In this document: in pieces, positions 1 through 7,847 of the stretch | How positions within the stretch are numbered: the stretch's first letter is position 1 | How the letters are laid out: the number at the start of each line of letters is the position of its first letter | Assembly (NCBI GenBank): GCA_963738575.1 | Contig: CAVTWY010000004.1 | Span: 620,001 to 684,000, forward strand | From: CAVTWY01 sp963738575 | GTDB taxonomy: Bacteria; Pseudomonadota; Gammaproteobacteria; Burkholderiales; Burkholderiaceae_C | Direction: 5' to 3' | Length of the DNA stretch: 64,000 nt | The notes under the pieces: model-generated | Databases searched by the model: none | The model's input: only the letters and a program-made list of their open reading frames with translations | Told to the model about the DNA's origin: nothing | Made by a program: the position numbers and the translations under genes

Positions 1-2
1 TT

Positions 3-329
3 GGCTTCGTGACTGACTACTCGTTGCCGATTCGCGCTGGCGGATCATTGCACTTCGGAGGGTTGGCTCAAGTATCGGCTTTATCTGGCAGCATGCTTGC
101 TATGAACGGCACTCAGTCAATGTCTTATAGCGCTGCACTCGGCCCATTAAGTGGTAACTTTGGCGTCGGTATGCAAACTGGGTCAGGGCGCGGGAATCTG
201 AGCGGGGTTACGCTCACCTGGAGCCCAGTGTTAAACGTCGGCGGCGCGGTCCAACCACAGATCACGCGGACATTCACCATTCGTGGGGTCTATCAATGGA
301 TGGCAACCCGTTTAGGAGGGCCTAAGTGA
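3..329 (+). CDS. C-terminal end of a probable Rhs-type toxin (5' end outside window)
   Basis: The reading frame is open to the left edge of the window, so this is the tail of a longer gene. The visible part is about 108 residues, Gly/Ser-rich, with no catalytic motif I recognise. I infer an Rhs toxin tip from context: the next gene overlaps its stop by four bases and encodes a small membrane protein, the same layout as the two Rhs modules downstream, and Rhs core sequence begins at 692. No Rhs core residues are visible here. It could instead be an unrelated exported or adhesin-like protein. Confidence 0.4.
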   Translation, partial: GFVTDYSLPIRAGGSLHFGGLAQVSALSGSMLAMNGTQSMSYSAALGPLSGNFGVGMQTGSGRGNLSGVTLTWSPVLNVGGAVQPQITRTFTIRGVYQWMATRLGGPK

Positions 330-625
330 TCACAATTGTCAGCGCTGCGTTTGCAATGGCATGGATTTGTCTTCTTGCTGGAATGATCGGAATGTTGGTG
401 CTCGCGCGCCGCTTTTCTCTCAAGCTAAAGCGAGAGCGCCGCTCCATGTTTGAGTGGGCACCAAAGATGTACTCATGGCCATATCATGCGCTTCGATCAC
501 AAACTTGGTCGCGCACGTCTGATCGGCGAGTCGCTGCGTTTGCTCGGAGATCATTTTTGTTAGGTTTTTTCGCGCTAGGGTTTGTATTACTCGTTTCAAT
601 TGGAGTCGAACATTTGACGTTGTAG
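326..625 (+). CDS. Small two-helix membrane protein, candidate immunity protein
   Basis: A 99-residue protein starting at a GTG that overlaps the preceding stop (GTGA). It has two hydrophobic segments, at about residues 5-28 and 76-95, separated by a basic stretch rich in Arg and Lys. It has the size and position of the immunity partner of the toxin-like gene before it, and module 3 has the same tandem arrangement. No family was recognised. The function is inference from position; a small membrane immunity protein would suggest that the toxin acts at or through the inner membrane. Confidence 0.45.
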   Translation: MITIVSAAFAMAWICLLAGMIGMLVLARRFSLKLKRERRSMFEWAPKMYSWPYHALRSQTWSRTSDRRVAAFARRSFLLGFFALGFVLLVSIGVEHLTL

Positions 626-691
626 CTTTTTTCGTGGCTTACGGAATGTTTAGCCCCGCCCGGACTTTTTGCTGCTCGCAAGTGTGACGAA

Positions 692-2380
692 GCTCACCCC
701 AGTACCGCTGGAGCTACGACGAGAACCACGCCCGCATCCAGGAGCGGCGCACCAACGCCAACGGCACGCGCACGACATGGACCCTGAACCAAGGCCTGGG
801 CTTTGAGCTGGAGGAGCTCAACGGCGCCTACCAGCAGCGCCACCACTTGAGCGCTGGTGGTCAGACGTTTGGGGTGCTGGTGGCAGCGGCCAACACCCCC
901 AGCCTGGCAAGTGACGCGCGCGAGCCCAGCCCGCTTGGGTCCATCGCCCTGGCGCGGGCGGAGTTTTGGCAGCACGACCACCTGGGCAGCGTCAGCGCCA
1001 TCACCGACCACACCGGGGCGGTGCTGCAGCGCCTGGCCTACGACCCGTTTGGCAAGCGGCGCAACACCAACGGCAGCTACGACGAGTTTGGCACCATCGT
1101 GATGGACTGGAGTGCGCAGAGCGGCACCACCGACCGGGGCTTCACCGGCCACGAGCACCTCGATGACATCGGCCTGGTGCACATGAACGGGCGCATCTTC
1201 AACCCCACCCTGGCCACCTTCATGCAGGCTGACCCCTTCGTGCAAGACCCAGGCAACCTGCAAAACTACAACCGCTACGCCTACTGCTTCAACAACCCCC
1301 TGGGCTGCACCGACCCCTCGGGGTTCCTGAGCTTTCGCAACGAGTTTGATCTCATCCGCAACATCCCCGGGCAGCGCAGCATCGACCGCTGGATGGTCAG
1401 ACATCCTTGGGCCATTGCCATCGTGCAAATAGTTGCCACCGTCTATGGTGGGCCCGCTGGCGCAGCCATGGTTGCGGGGTACGCCTCGTACGTGCAGACT
1501 GATGGCGATGTGAACGCCGCCCGCAGAGCAAGCGCTGTCACCTACATCACTGCACAGGCATTCACTGCCGTGGGCGATGCGACGATGGCTGACGCAGCGT
1601 ACACGGACATCGCAGGCAACAACGTAGCCGCCAATGGCATGTCCACAGGCCAAGTCGCTGCCAACATTGCGGGCCACGCCCTGGTGGGCTGTGCGTCGGC
1701 TGAGGCCTCGGGGGGCAAGTGTGGGCAGGGTGCGCTGGCGGCGGGGTTTGGGGCTGCGGCGGGGTTCGTGCCGGGTATCGACAATGTGCTTGCTAAGGGT
1801 GTCTGGGTCACTGCGGTGGGGGGAATTGCGGCAGAATTGGGGGGCGGCAGCTTCAGGGATGGCGCTCAGTCTGCGCTCATGGGGTATGTTTTTAACTGTC
1901 TTGCGCACCAAGCCTGTGCTGGTCGCATACCCAAGGATGGCGATGGCTACCTTGAAACACGCTGGGTAGATGGCAAACCCTATATCGTTCGCCTCAATGG
2001 ATTGTGTGCAACGACCGACTGTTTAGTTTTCGGGGCTAACGTCGATTGGGCTGACGCTAGATCGCAGGCCTACCGAAAGCGACAGGCATCGAAATGCTCA
2101 CGCTTTTGTCGGATGTTGCGGCGGTTGTTGTGTTAAAGACCCCTCTTTCTGGAATAGGGGCTGCAGCGCAAGCAACTGGACTCTCCGCAGATGTTGGTAA
2201 AGCCGCACTACAAAATGATTCAGCAGGATTGGCTCCAAACTTTATCGAAGCGGTGTTGAAACCTTGGTTAAACAGGGTATGGGGAGCAACTGAAGCATTG
2301 GCCCAGCGTGCAGCTACAGCGGTTGGCAAATTTCTGGACAAAAACCCACCAAACAAACCATTAGGGGTACAAGCTCGTGA
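692..2380 (+). pseudogene. Displaced Rhs C-terminal module 2, frameshifted
   Basis: This fragment of an Rhs gene has no start codon. An in-frame stop at 685 lies just before the homology with the relic at 7675 begins. It carries the end of the Rhs core (LGS..AITDHTG, YDPFG, GLVHMNGRIF), the delimiter NPLGCTDPSG, and a hydrophobic pre-toxin region shared with module 3 (GNNVAA, GCASAEASGGKCGQG, GGGSF.DGAQSALMGY). A unique toxin tip follows. The main frame stops at 2136, but restoring one G near 2079 continues a plausible protein in another frame. Restoring one more G in the GGGG run near 2364 would end it at a TGA overlapping the next gene's GTG. The frame repair is inference. No nuclease or other toxin motif was recognised. 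Confidence 0.75.
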
Positions 2381-2766
2381 ATCGCAAATTACTTCTGGTT
2401 TTCGGTCTACTTGGGTTGGCTGCGCTTTTATTTTTTACTACTCACCAGATACTTCAGGAGTAAAAGAAACTTGGGGGTGGATACTTGCGCTTGGATACGG
2501 ACTATACGTTTGCGTCGGTGTCTCAATTGGAAAGCCGATTCAACTTGCAGCGACAACAATCCGCCCTGGAGAGCAGCATGGGCGTCAAAGCACTCGCCGC
2601 ACTTGTTGGCGCATGCTTTGTCGTGGTGGCCGTTTGGGAAGCTGTACGTAGCCTGCTGTCGAAACGTAGCTCCGCCGTCCTAGCGCAGGCGAATTACTTT
2701 GGCGGCGCGACTCGATTGACAGCGTGCGTGCTCCAATTAGCTAACGGGCCGCGCCGTTTACCTTGA
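2377..2766 (+). pseudogene. Candidate immunity gene of Rhs module 2, interrupted by an in-frame stop
   Basis: From a GTG at 2377 the frame encodes a hydrophobic N-terminal segment (about residues 3-24) and reaches TAA at 2461 after 28 codons. The same frame then stays open to 2766 and encodes a Gln/Ser-rich stretch followed by a second membrane segment (MGVKALAALVGACFVVVAV). The position matches the immunity genes of modules 1 and 3. Another frame between 2460 and 2560 also encodes a hydrophobic stretch, so a frameshift rather than a nonsense change is possible. Either way the gene appears broken or wrongly read. Confidence 0.4.
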
Positions 2767-2986
2767 AATGCGACCTACCTTACCGTTGCGCCGCGTTGCT
2801 AGGATTAACTGCGCCGCGAATTTTCATAATCGGTCGCTGGCGCTTTCGAGCGTGCAGTGGTAAGTGAACTTCAGTATCGCATCTTGCGTATTGCATCGCC
2901 GGCGCTGACTTTCTTGCCCTGCACACCGTGAAGCCTGCGCAGCGCGCACGCCCAAGGGGTTCGGGGTATGCATTTCGTGTGCAACG

Positions 2987-3413
2987 CTATTCAAGCAAGC
3001 CGAGGCGCTTTACGCCTTCTGCAGCGGTAACGATTTCAATGCTGTGAAAGCGTTTCAGATCGAGCAAATGAGCGTCACCCGATACGATCAAATCGGCGCG
3101 CGCTGACAACGCGGCAGCAAGCACGTGGTCATCGGCTGGATCGCGAACGATGGTCGGGGCAATGACTGCGGGTGTCACGAGGGTGGCCAAGGCCGCATAG
3201 CCGTCGAACACATCACGGATGGAGAGCCCGCGCTTGTTCGACTGTTTTGCGAACTTCTCCCGCGCGTACAGCACCCCTTGAAGCTCAGCCAGCAGCGCGG
3301 CACTGCTGGCGAGCTCGATACGCCCGGCTTATGCTGCATCGATAAAGCGCCCCGGCGTGCCGCCCCACAGCAATCCGGATAGCGCCGTGTTGCGTGTCAA
3401 GAACCAGCCGCAC
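2987..3413 (-). pseudogene. Decayed PIN-domain (VapC-type) toxin
   Basis: The C-terminal 95 codons (2987-3274) encode a recognisable PIN domain end: DPADDHVLAAALSARAD, then IVSGDAHLLDL, which holds the conserved acidic residues of this RNase fold. Upstream on the same strand a GTG at 3413 begins VRLVLDT, typical of a PIN N-terminus with its first metal-binding Asp. The frame then shifts, and an in-frame TAA follows the segment reading GLLWGGTPGRFIDAA before the intact part resumes. At least one frameshift and one stop therefore disrupt it. It overlaps the antitoxin remnant upstream, as in a normal vapBC pair. It should not make active toxin. Confidence 0.7.
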
Positions 3414-3640
3414 GTCGCTGCTCTGAACGGTAAGACTCAATCTCGGCGCTGATCTCCGCTGGCGTCATCGATGGCAGCGGCTCGGCCGCGAGTGTGGCGC
3501 GTGCAGCCTTCATCCGGTCAATGCGATCGGCGCGCAGCCGCTCATGCAAGATGCTCTACATCTTGACTGGCGCCAACAGACGCGGCGTTTGCAGCTTCAT
3601 CTTCCAGCGCGTCGAGGCATGTGATTTGCACGGTGGCCAT
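3397..3640 (-). pseudogene. Decayed antitoxin partner of the PIN toxin
   Basis: From an ATG at 3640 the first 32 codons begin MATVQI, like short DNA-binding antitoxins, and stop after VEHLA. Shifting frame by one base near 3548 restores a charged C-terminal part containing DRMKAARATLAAEPLPSM and ending AAGS with the stop at 3397-3399. That stop overlaps the start of the PIN gene. Position, length (about 80 codons) and the overlap fit an antitoxin. The family assignment is not secure. Confidence 0.5.
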
Positions 3641-3761
3641 GGCAGCTCTGGTGCGGCAAACATGTCTTAGGGCGTTCATTGGTTTTATCGCATACAACTG
3701 CAACCCCAATGTTCGAGCTACGCAGCATAGCTCTGGTGCGCCTGAGATTTCTGGAAACTGG

Positions 3762-5139
3762 CAGCACGACCACCTGGGCAGCGTCAGCGCCATCACCGAC
3801 CACACCGGGGCGGTGCTGCAGCGCCTGGCCTACGACCCGTTTGGCAAGCGGCGCAACACCAACGGCAGCTACGACGAGTTTGGCACCATCGTGATGGACT
3901 GGAGCACGCAGCCTGGCCTCACCGACCGGGGCTTCACCGGCCACGAGCACCTCGATGACATCGGCCTGGTGCACATGAACGGGCGCATCTTCAACCCCAC
4001 CCTGGCCACCTTCATGCAGGCTGACCCCTTCGTGCAAGACCCAGGCAACCTGCAAAACTACAACCGCTACGCCTACTGCTTCAACAACCCACTGGGCTGC
4101 ACCGATCCTTCGGGTACTTCAGCCTGCGCATCGAGAACGAATTCGACATCGTCAGAAACATCCCCGGCCAGCGCATGCGAGACCGCTGGATGATGAGAAA
4201 CCCCTGGGCCATCGCCATCGGGACCGCCGTGGCCTCCGTGTTCGCGGGCCCCTTTGGGCCGGTGGTGGCAGCCTACATCTCGGGCTACACCACCTACGTG
4301 CAGACCGACGGCAACGTGGACGCTGCGCGCAGGGGCGGCACCGTCACGTTTGTGACGGCAGCGGCGTTTTATGCGGTGGGCAGTGCCACGCAGGGTGAGG
4401 GGGCGTACACGGACCTGGCGGGCAACAACGTGGCCGCCGCCGGTATGTCCACAGGCCAAATTGCCGCCAACATTGCGGCCACGCCCTGGTGGGCTGTGCG
4501 TCGGCTGAGGCCTCGGGGGGCAAGTGTGGGCAGGGTGCGCTGGCGGCGGGGTTTGGGGCTGCGGCGGGGTTCGTGCCGGGTATTGACAATGTGCTTGCAA
4601 AGGGTGTCTGGGTCACAGCAGTGGGAGGAATTGCTGCAGAATTGGGGGGTGGAAGTTTCAAGGATGGGGCACAGTCTGCGCTCATGGGGTACATCTTCAA
4701 TTGCCTTCGCCATCAGGGTCCTTGCACGAAGGCGGATCAACAAGACATTCGTAGTGCTGCGGCTGATTGTGGTAGGGACAGTGCGTGTGTTCGGCGAATC
4801 GCGATTTACGCACGTGAGTCTGGAATTCCCTTACCGCCGGATATTGAGCAGGTCCTGAAGGACTTTATGAATATTTCGACACTGCCGGCCCGCCTCTTCA
4901 CGCCAGCTGGTCGCGTTGCCGATGATTTAATTGACGCCATGAAGTTCGTAACCGGCAACGCTGCCGAGCAAACTAGCATCGCCTCAGGGGCGGCGTACGA
5001 AAAGGCGATGGAACGAATCACGCGTGGATTCAATGTGCCAGCATTTACCGAGGCATGGTCAAAGATTTGGGGCAAGTTCTTCGAGAGTGCCGTCCAGGGA
5101 TCTTTCGAAGAGGCCGTGAAGAGGCCACTCAAGCCATGA
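3762..5139 (+). pseudogene. Displaced Rhs C-terminal module 3, two frameshifts
   Basis: Homology to module 2 starts abruptly at the codons for WQHDHLGS, preceded by about 100 bases of unrelated DNA. The core end, the delimiter CTDPSG and the pre-toxin region are near-identical in DNA to module 2. The frame breaks near 4111 (GGG where GGGG is expected) and near 4480 (GCGGCC where module 2 has GCGGGCC), each the loss of one G. The toxin tip after YIFNCL differs from module 2: it has several Cys in its first part (GPCTKAD, DCGRDSACVRR) and a mostly helical amphipathic rest, ending KRPLKP. The stop overlaps the next gene's ATG. No known toxin family was recognised. Confidence 0.75.
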
Positions 5140-5441
5140 ACAAGATGCGTGTCGTAGGGCTTGCGTTGCCGGTTTGCATTACAGCTATCATCGTTGCGCA
5201 GATAATTTTCATTGGATTGAAACCTACATTTTTTTCATCTTGGGCGTTTCTTTGCCTTATGGGTGTTTACCTAGGTCGCTTTTTGTACTTGCGATCAAAT
5301 GATCGAGAAGCAGCGTTTTTCTCGACGAGGATCAGGCCTACTGACTCGGCTGATAGGCGTTTTTCGACTGAGTGGGTCGCGTTGGCTGGTGCAGTGCTCT
5401 TGATCGTCTTGACACTGCTCTTACCTGTGCTGAGGGCCTGA
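5136..5441 (+). CDS. Small membrane protein, candidate immunity protein of Rhs module 3
   Basis: The 101-residue product starts at an ATG overlapping the toxin stop (ATGA). It has hydrophobic segments at about residues 6-28, 33-50 and 80-99, joined by a charged loop (DREAAFFSTRIRPTDSADRR). Among the candidate immunity genes that follow recognisable Rhs modules, this is the only one that is clearly intact. Toxin/immunity pairing is established for Rhs modules in general; here it is inferred from overlap and position. An Rhs-CT immunity protein embedded in the membrane would fit a toxin acting on the membrane or periplasm. Confidence 0.55.
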   Translation: MNKMRVVGLALPVCITAIIVAQIIFIGLKPTFFSSWAFLCLMGVYLGRFLYLRSNDREAAFFSTRIRPTDSADRRFSTEWVALAGAVLLIVLTLLLPVLRA

Positions 5442-5706
5442 GCAATGTCGACGCGCAAGCAAGCTCGGCGCGTTGAGCTGCTGCCGCTCGATTTGATGCC
5501 ACACCAAGCGAATATTCAAGTCCGACGACTCAAAATCAACATGCATAACATTCAGCGCACTTGTTGAGCGTGAGTTTGAAAGCCTCAAAAGTCAGTGATT
5601 GGTTGCAACGGACCTGGACCGTTGCTTCGCAGCACATTGACCGGGCCATCGGATCCAGGTCTTGTCTTTTGTCTGAATGCTTACCCGATCACGTCGCCGA
5701 CGACCC
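5442..5706 (+). other. Spacer between Rhs module 3 and the next Rhs relic
   Basis: About 265 bases with no convincing gene. A 40-codon frame from 5444 has no recognised motif. A 7-base stem with a 7-base loop (GCAACGG / CCGTTGC) lies near 5606. No transposase or tRNA is visible. Confidence 0.4.
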
Positions 5707-5750
5707 CATGGGCTGCACCGACCCCTCGGGGTTCTTCAGCCTTCGCCGCG
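5707..5750 (+). pseudogene. Short Rhs delimiter relic
   Basis: These bases encode MGCTDPSGFFSLR, matching the pre-toxin delimiter of modules 2 and 3. Neither core upstream nor pre-toxin downstream is present. It marks a further rearranged Rhs module, cut on both sides, beside the AbiE locus. Confidence 0.6.
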
Positions 5751-5843
5751 CACGCCCTTGGCGTGCTCCGTGGGCGACCCCGGCATGAAATCCGTGGAGA
5801 ACAAATCGGCCATGAAATCTTTCTTTGTTGTGCGGACCACCGA

Positions 5844-6687
5844 TCAGCCACCCGCCTTTGGCAAGTCGGCAGCGCGAACGGCCCGCAGCACTTCTCGAAA
5901 AACGTCATCGAATGGTGGCAGTTGGCTCATCTGGTGCGCGAGGCGGGCGGTCCAGAGTCGCCGCAAACGATCTTCCTTTGCGGCGATTGCCTGCTCCATG
6001 CCTGCGACAACGCGTTGCCGCAGCGCTAACTTGGCATCGAGTTCGGCGCGCATTTCTGCAACGCGCAAGTCGGTGGAGACGAACAGATACCAAAGGTCGT
6101 ACAAGTCGCGCGGTTCAGTTGCGCGCCCGGTCGCTCAAGGCCAGAAGCTTTTCAATCACGATTTCCTTGATGTCGTAGACCTTCACGGTTGGCCCGTCGG
6201 GCAAGTCGTCAAAGCGGTCGTAGATGCGATGAATCGGTCGATCTTGCAGCGGAAAGCACAAGACTTCGTTGATCGTGATATCAACCTTCACGTCGTTCGC
6301 GGCGGGTAGTGGCCCCTGATAGCGCAGGTAGAAGGTGTGGCTGTTCAGGTGGCCGTTGCGGTCTTCGCGATCGAATGCGATCCGCAGGCCGCAGGCGGCC
6401 TCAACCGCCGCGAAAATTTCGTTCAACCCCGCCAGGATAGCTTCGAAGGTGATTGGACGGATCAACGTGAAATCCAGGTCTTCCGAAAACCGATAGTCCT
6501 CAAACCAGCAGCGTCGCAGGGCTGTGCCGCCTTTGAAGGCCAGCACCTCGCGCAGTGGATGACCGGCCAGACCGGTCAGGAACCAGGCCAGCACGTAATC
6601 GCGTTCGATAACGGCCTCGGGAATGCGTCGCCCGCCAGCGCTCACCAGCGTGTTCGAGATCATGGAGATGTTGCGTTGTGGAATCAT
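5844..6687 (-). pseudogene. abiEii: AbiEii-type nucleotidyltransferase toxin, frameshifted
   Basis: The start MIPQRN overlaps the abiEi stop (TGATG). The first 191 codons hold the nucleotidyltransferase signature: FKGGTALR followed by FSEDLDF, with the two metal-binding acidic residues, and later VKVYDIKEIVIEKLLAL. The frame stops after SDRARN at 6115. One base further, another frame continues EPRDLYDLWYLFV and runs to 5844, the expected C-terminal part of the family. Removing one T near 6118 restores about 280 codons. In the family the toxin is a nucleotidyltransferase neutralised by AbiEi. The catalytic half is intact, so a truncated protein could still be made. Confidence 0.8.
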
Positions 6688-7523
6688 CAGCCAAACCTCA
6701 CGGCGTCCAGTTCTTCGGGAGTCACGTTGAGTCGGAGCCGCCAACGTGAGAGAAATGCCCCCTCGGAGGGGAGCAGTGGATCGAGGCGCTGGTAAGTCGC
6801 CGTCAGCATGCCGCGCAACGGCTCCAGCGCCGACGCATCGGCCAGGCCATAGTGTTCCAGCAGGTAGCCGAGGCGACGCACGACGGCGCCGACGCCAAGG
6901 CGTCGTGCGTAGTCCACCAGCTGTTCGGTCCGCAATGAATCACGCTTCATCCACAAGCCCTTGGCAACTTCGGTAATGCCGCCGACATATGCCGGGTGTC
7001 GCAGCCCGTCGATGATGGTGCGCTCCCTGTCGCTGATCATGACGATGCGATCCTTGTCGATCCAGTGCTTCATGACCCCGAATTCTTGTTCTGGCGTGAT
7101 GTGGACAAAACGAAAGTCATAGCCTCCGACCGTCTGGGGACGCACACGTCGCGTGCATGACACATACACGGTGAAGTTCGGTTGCGTGACCATGCGATGC
7201 AGTTCAAACGCTGTGCCGTGCGACAGGAAGTAGGGTGCGGCACCGGCGAGCTCACGCGCGATCAGGTACGGGCTGTCAATGTGCTCAGTGGCTCGGCCGA
7301 GTTCGAAGGGCACGAGGTTGTACAAACCGGGCTTCAGTCGCGTCACCAAGCCACGCTGCTGAGCCTTGTGCACGAGATTGCGGGCCGCTGCAGCCGACAG
7401 TCCGGTGATCGAGCCCACATCCGCCAAGGTGAACGTAGACCGGCGCCGTTCATTCAGCTCGGTGAAAAGCTGCGCTGCACGCGGCCCCAGCGTCTTCGCT
7501 TGCAATTGATATTTTGCGCGCAA
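6687..7523 (-). CDS. abiEi: AbiEi-family antitoxin and transcriptional repressor
   Basis: The product is 278 residues with an N-terminal winged-helix part (FTLADVGSITGLSAAAARNLVHKAQQRGLVTRL) and a C-terminal AbiEi domain with ISDRERTIIDGLRHP. This is the type IV antitoxin family that autoregulates the abiE operon and protects against the AbiEii nucleotidyltransferase. The only in-frame start near the N-terminus is a TTG, and an Rhs relic begins about 40 bases upstream, so the original promoter or start may have been altered by rearrangement. The gene is intact while its toxin partner is broken. Confidence 0.85.
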   Translation of the reverse strand: MRAKYQLQAKTLGPRAAQLFTELNERRRSTFTLADVGSITGLSAAAARNLVHKAQQRGLVTRLKPGLYNLVPFELGRATEHIDSPYLIARELAGAAPYFLSHGTAFELHRMVTQPNFTVYVSCTRRVRPQTVGGYDFRFVHITPEQEFGVMKHWIDKDRIVMISDRERTIIDGLRHPAYVGGITEVAKGLWMKRDSLRTEQLVDYARRLGVGAVVRRLGYLLEHYGLADASALEPLRGMLTATYQRLDPLLPSEGAFLSRWRLRLNVTPEELDAVRFG

Positions 7524-7563
7524 TCTACTCCCCAGAAAGAAACGAAATGCACGCTAAATATAA

Positions 7564-7847
7564 CATCGGCGGTAGTCAGCGGCAACCTCACCAGCGCCAG
7601 GGATGGGCGTTTTCGCACGATCAGCTACACCAGCTTCAACCTGCCCGACGCCAACGCCGGCATCCAAGGCGCCAGCGGCTCACCCCAGTACCGCTGGAGC
7701 TACGACGAGAACCACGCCCGCATCCAGGAGCGGCGCACCAACGCCAACGGCACGCGCACGACATGGACCCTGAACCAAGGCCTGGGCTTTGAGCTGGAGG
7801 AGCTCAACGGCGCCTACCAGCGGCGCAACACCAACGGCAGCTACGAC
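7564..7847 (+). pseudogene. Rhs core relic with internal deletion, abutting the kinase gene
   Basis: The frame encodes Rhs core sequence (VSGNLTSARDGRFRTISY, then QYRWSYDENHARIQERR) that matches module 2 at the DNA level from 7675. After NGAYQ it jumps directly to RRNTNGSYD, skipping the roughly 220 bases that separate these points in module 2. The jump lies at short matching sequence (CAGCGGCGCAAC against CAGCAGCGC and AAGCGGCGCAAC), consistent with a recombination deletion. Homology ends at TACGAC, where the sequence becomes the 3' end of the opposing sensor kinase gene. Confidence 0.75.

Noticed and set aside
694..1911. Long minus-strand open frame over Rhs module 2
   Set aside because: It mirrors the high-GC Rhs coding strand, has no family motif and recurs over module 3 for the same reason.
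2094..2651. Independent gene downstream of Rhs module 2
   Set aside because: Its first part continues the module 2 toxin after a one-base loss; its last part is out of frame with the membrane-protein candidate and looks random.
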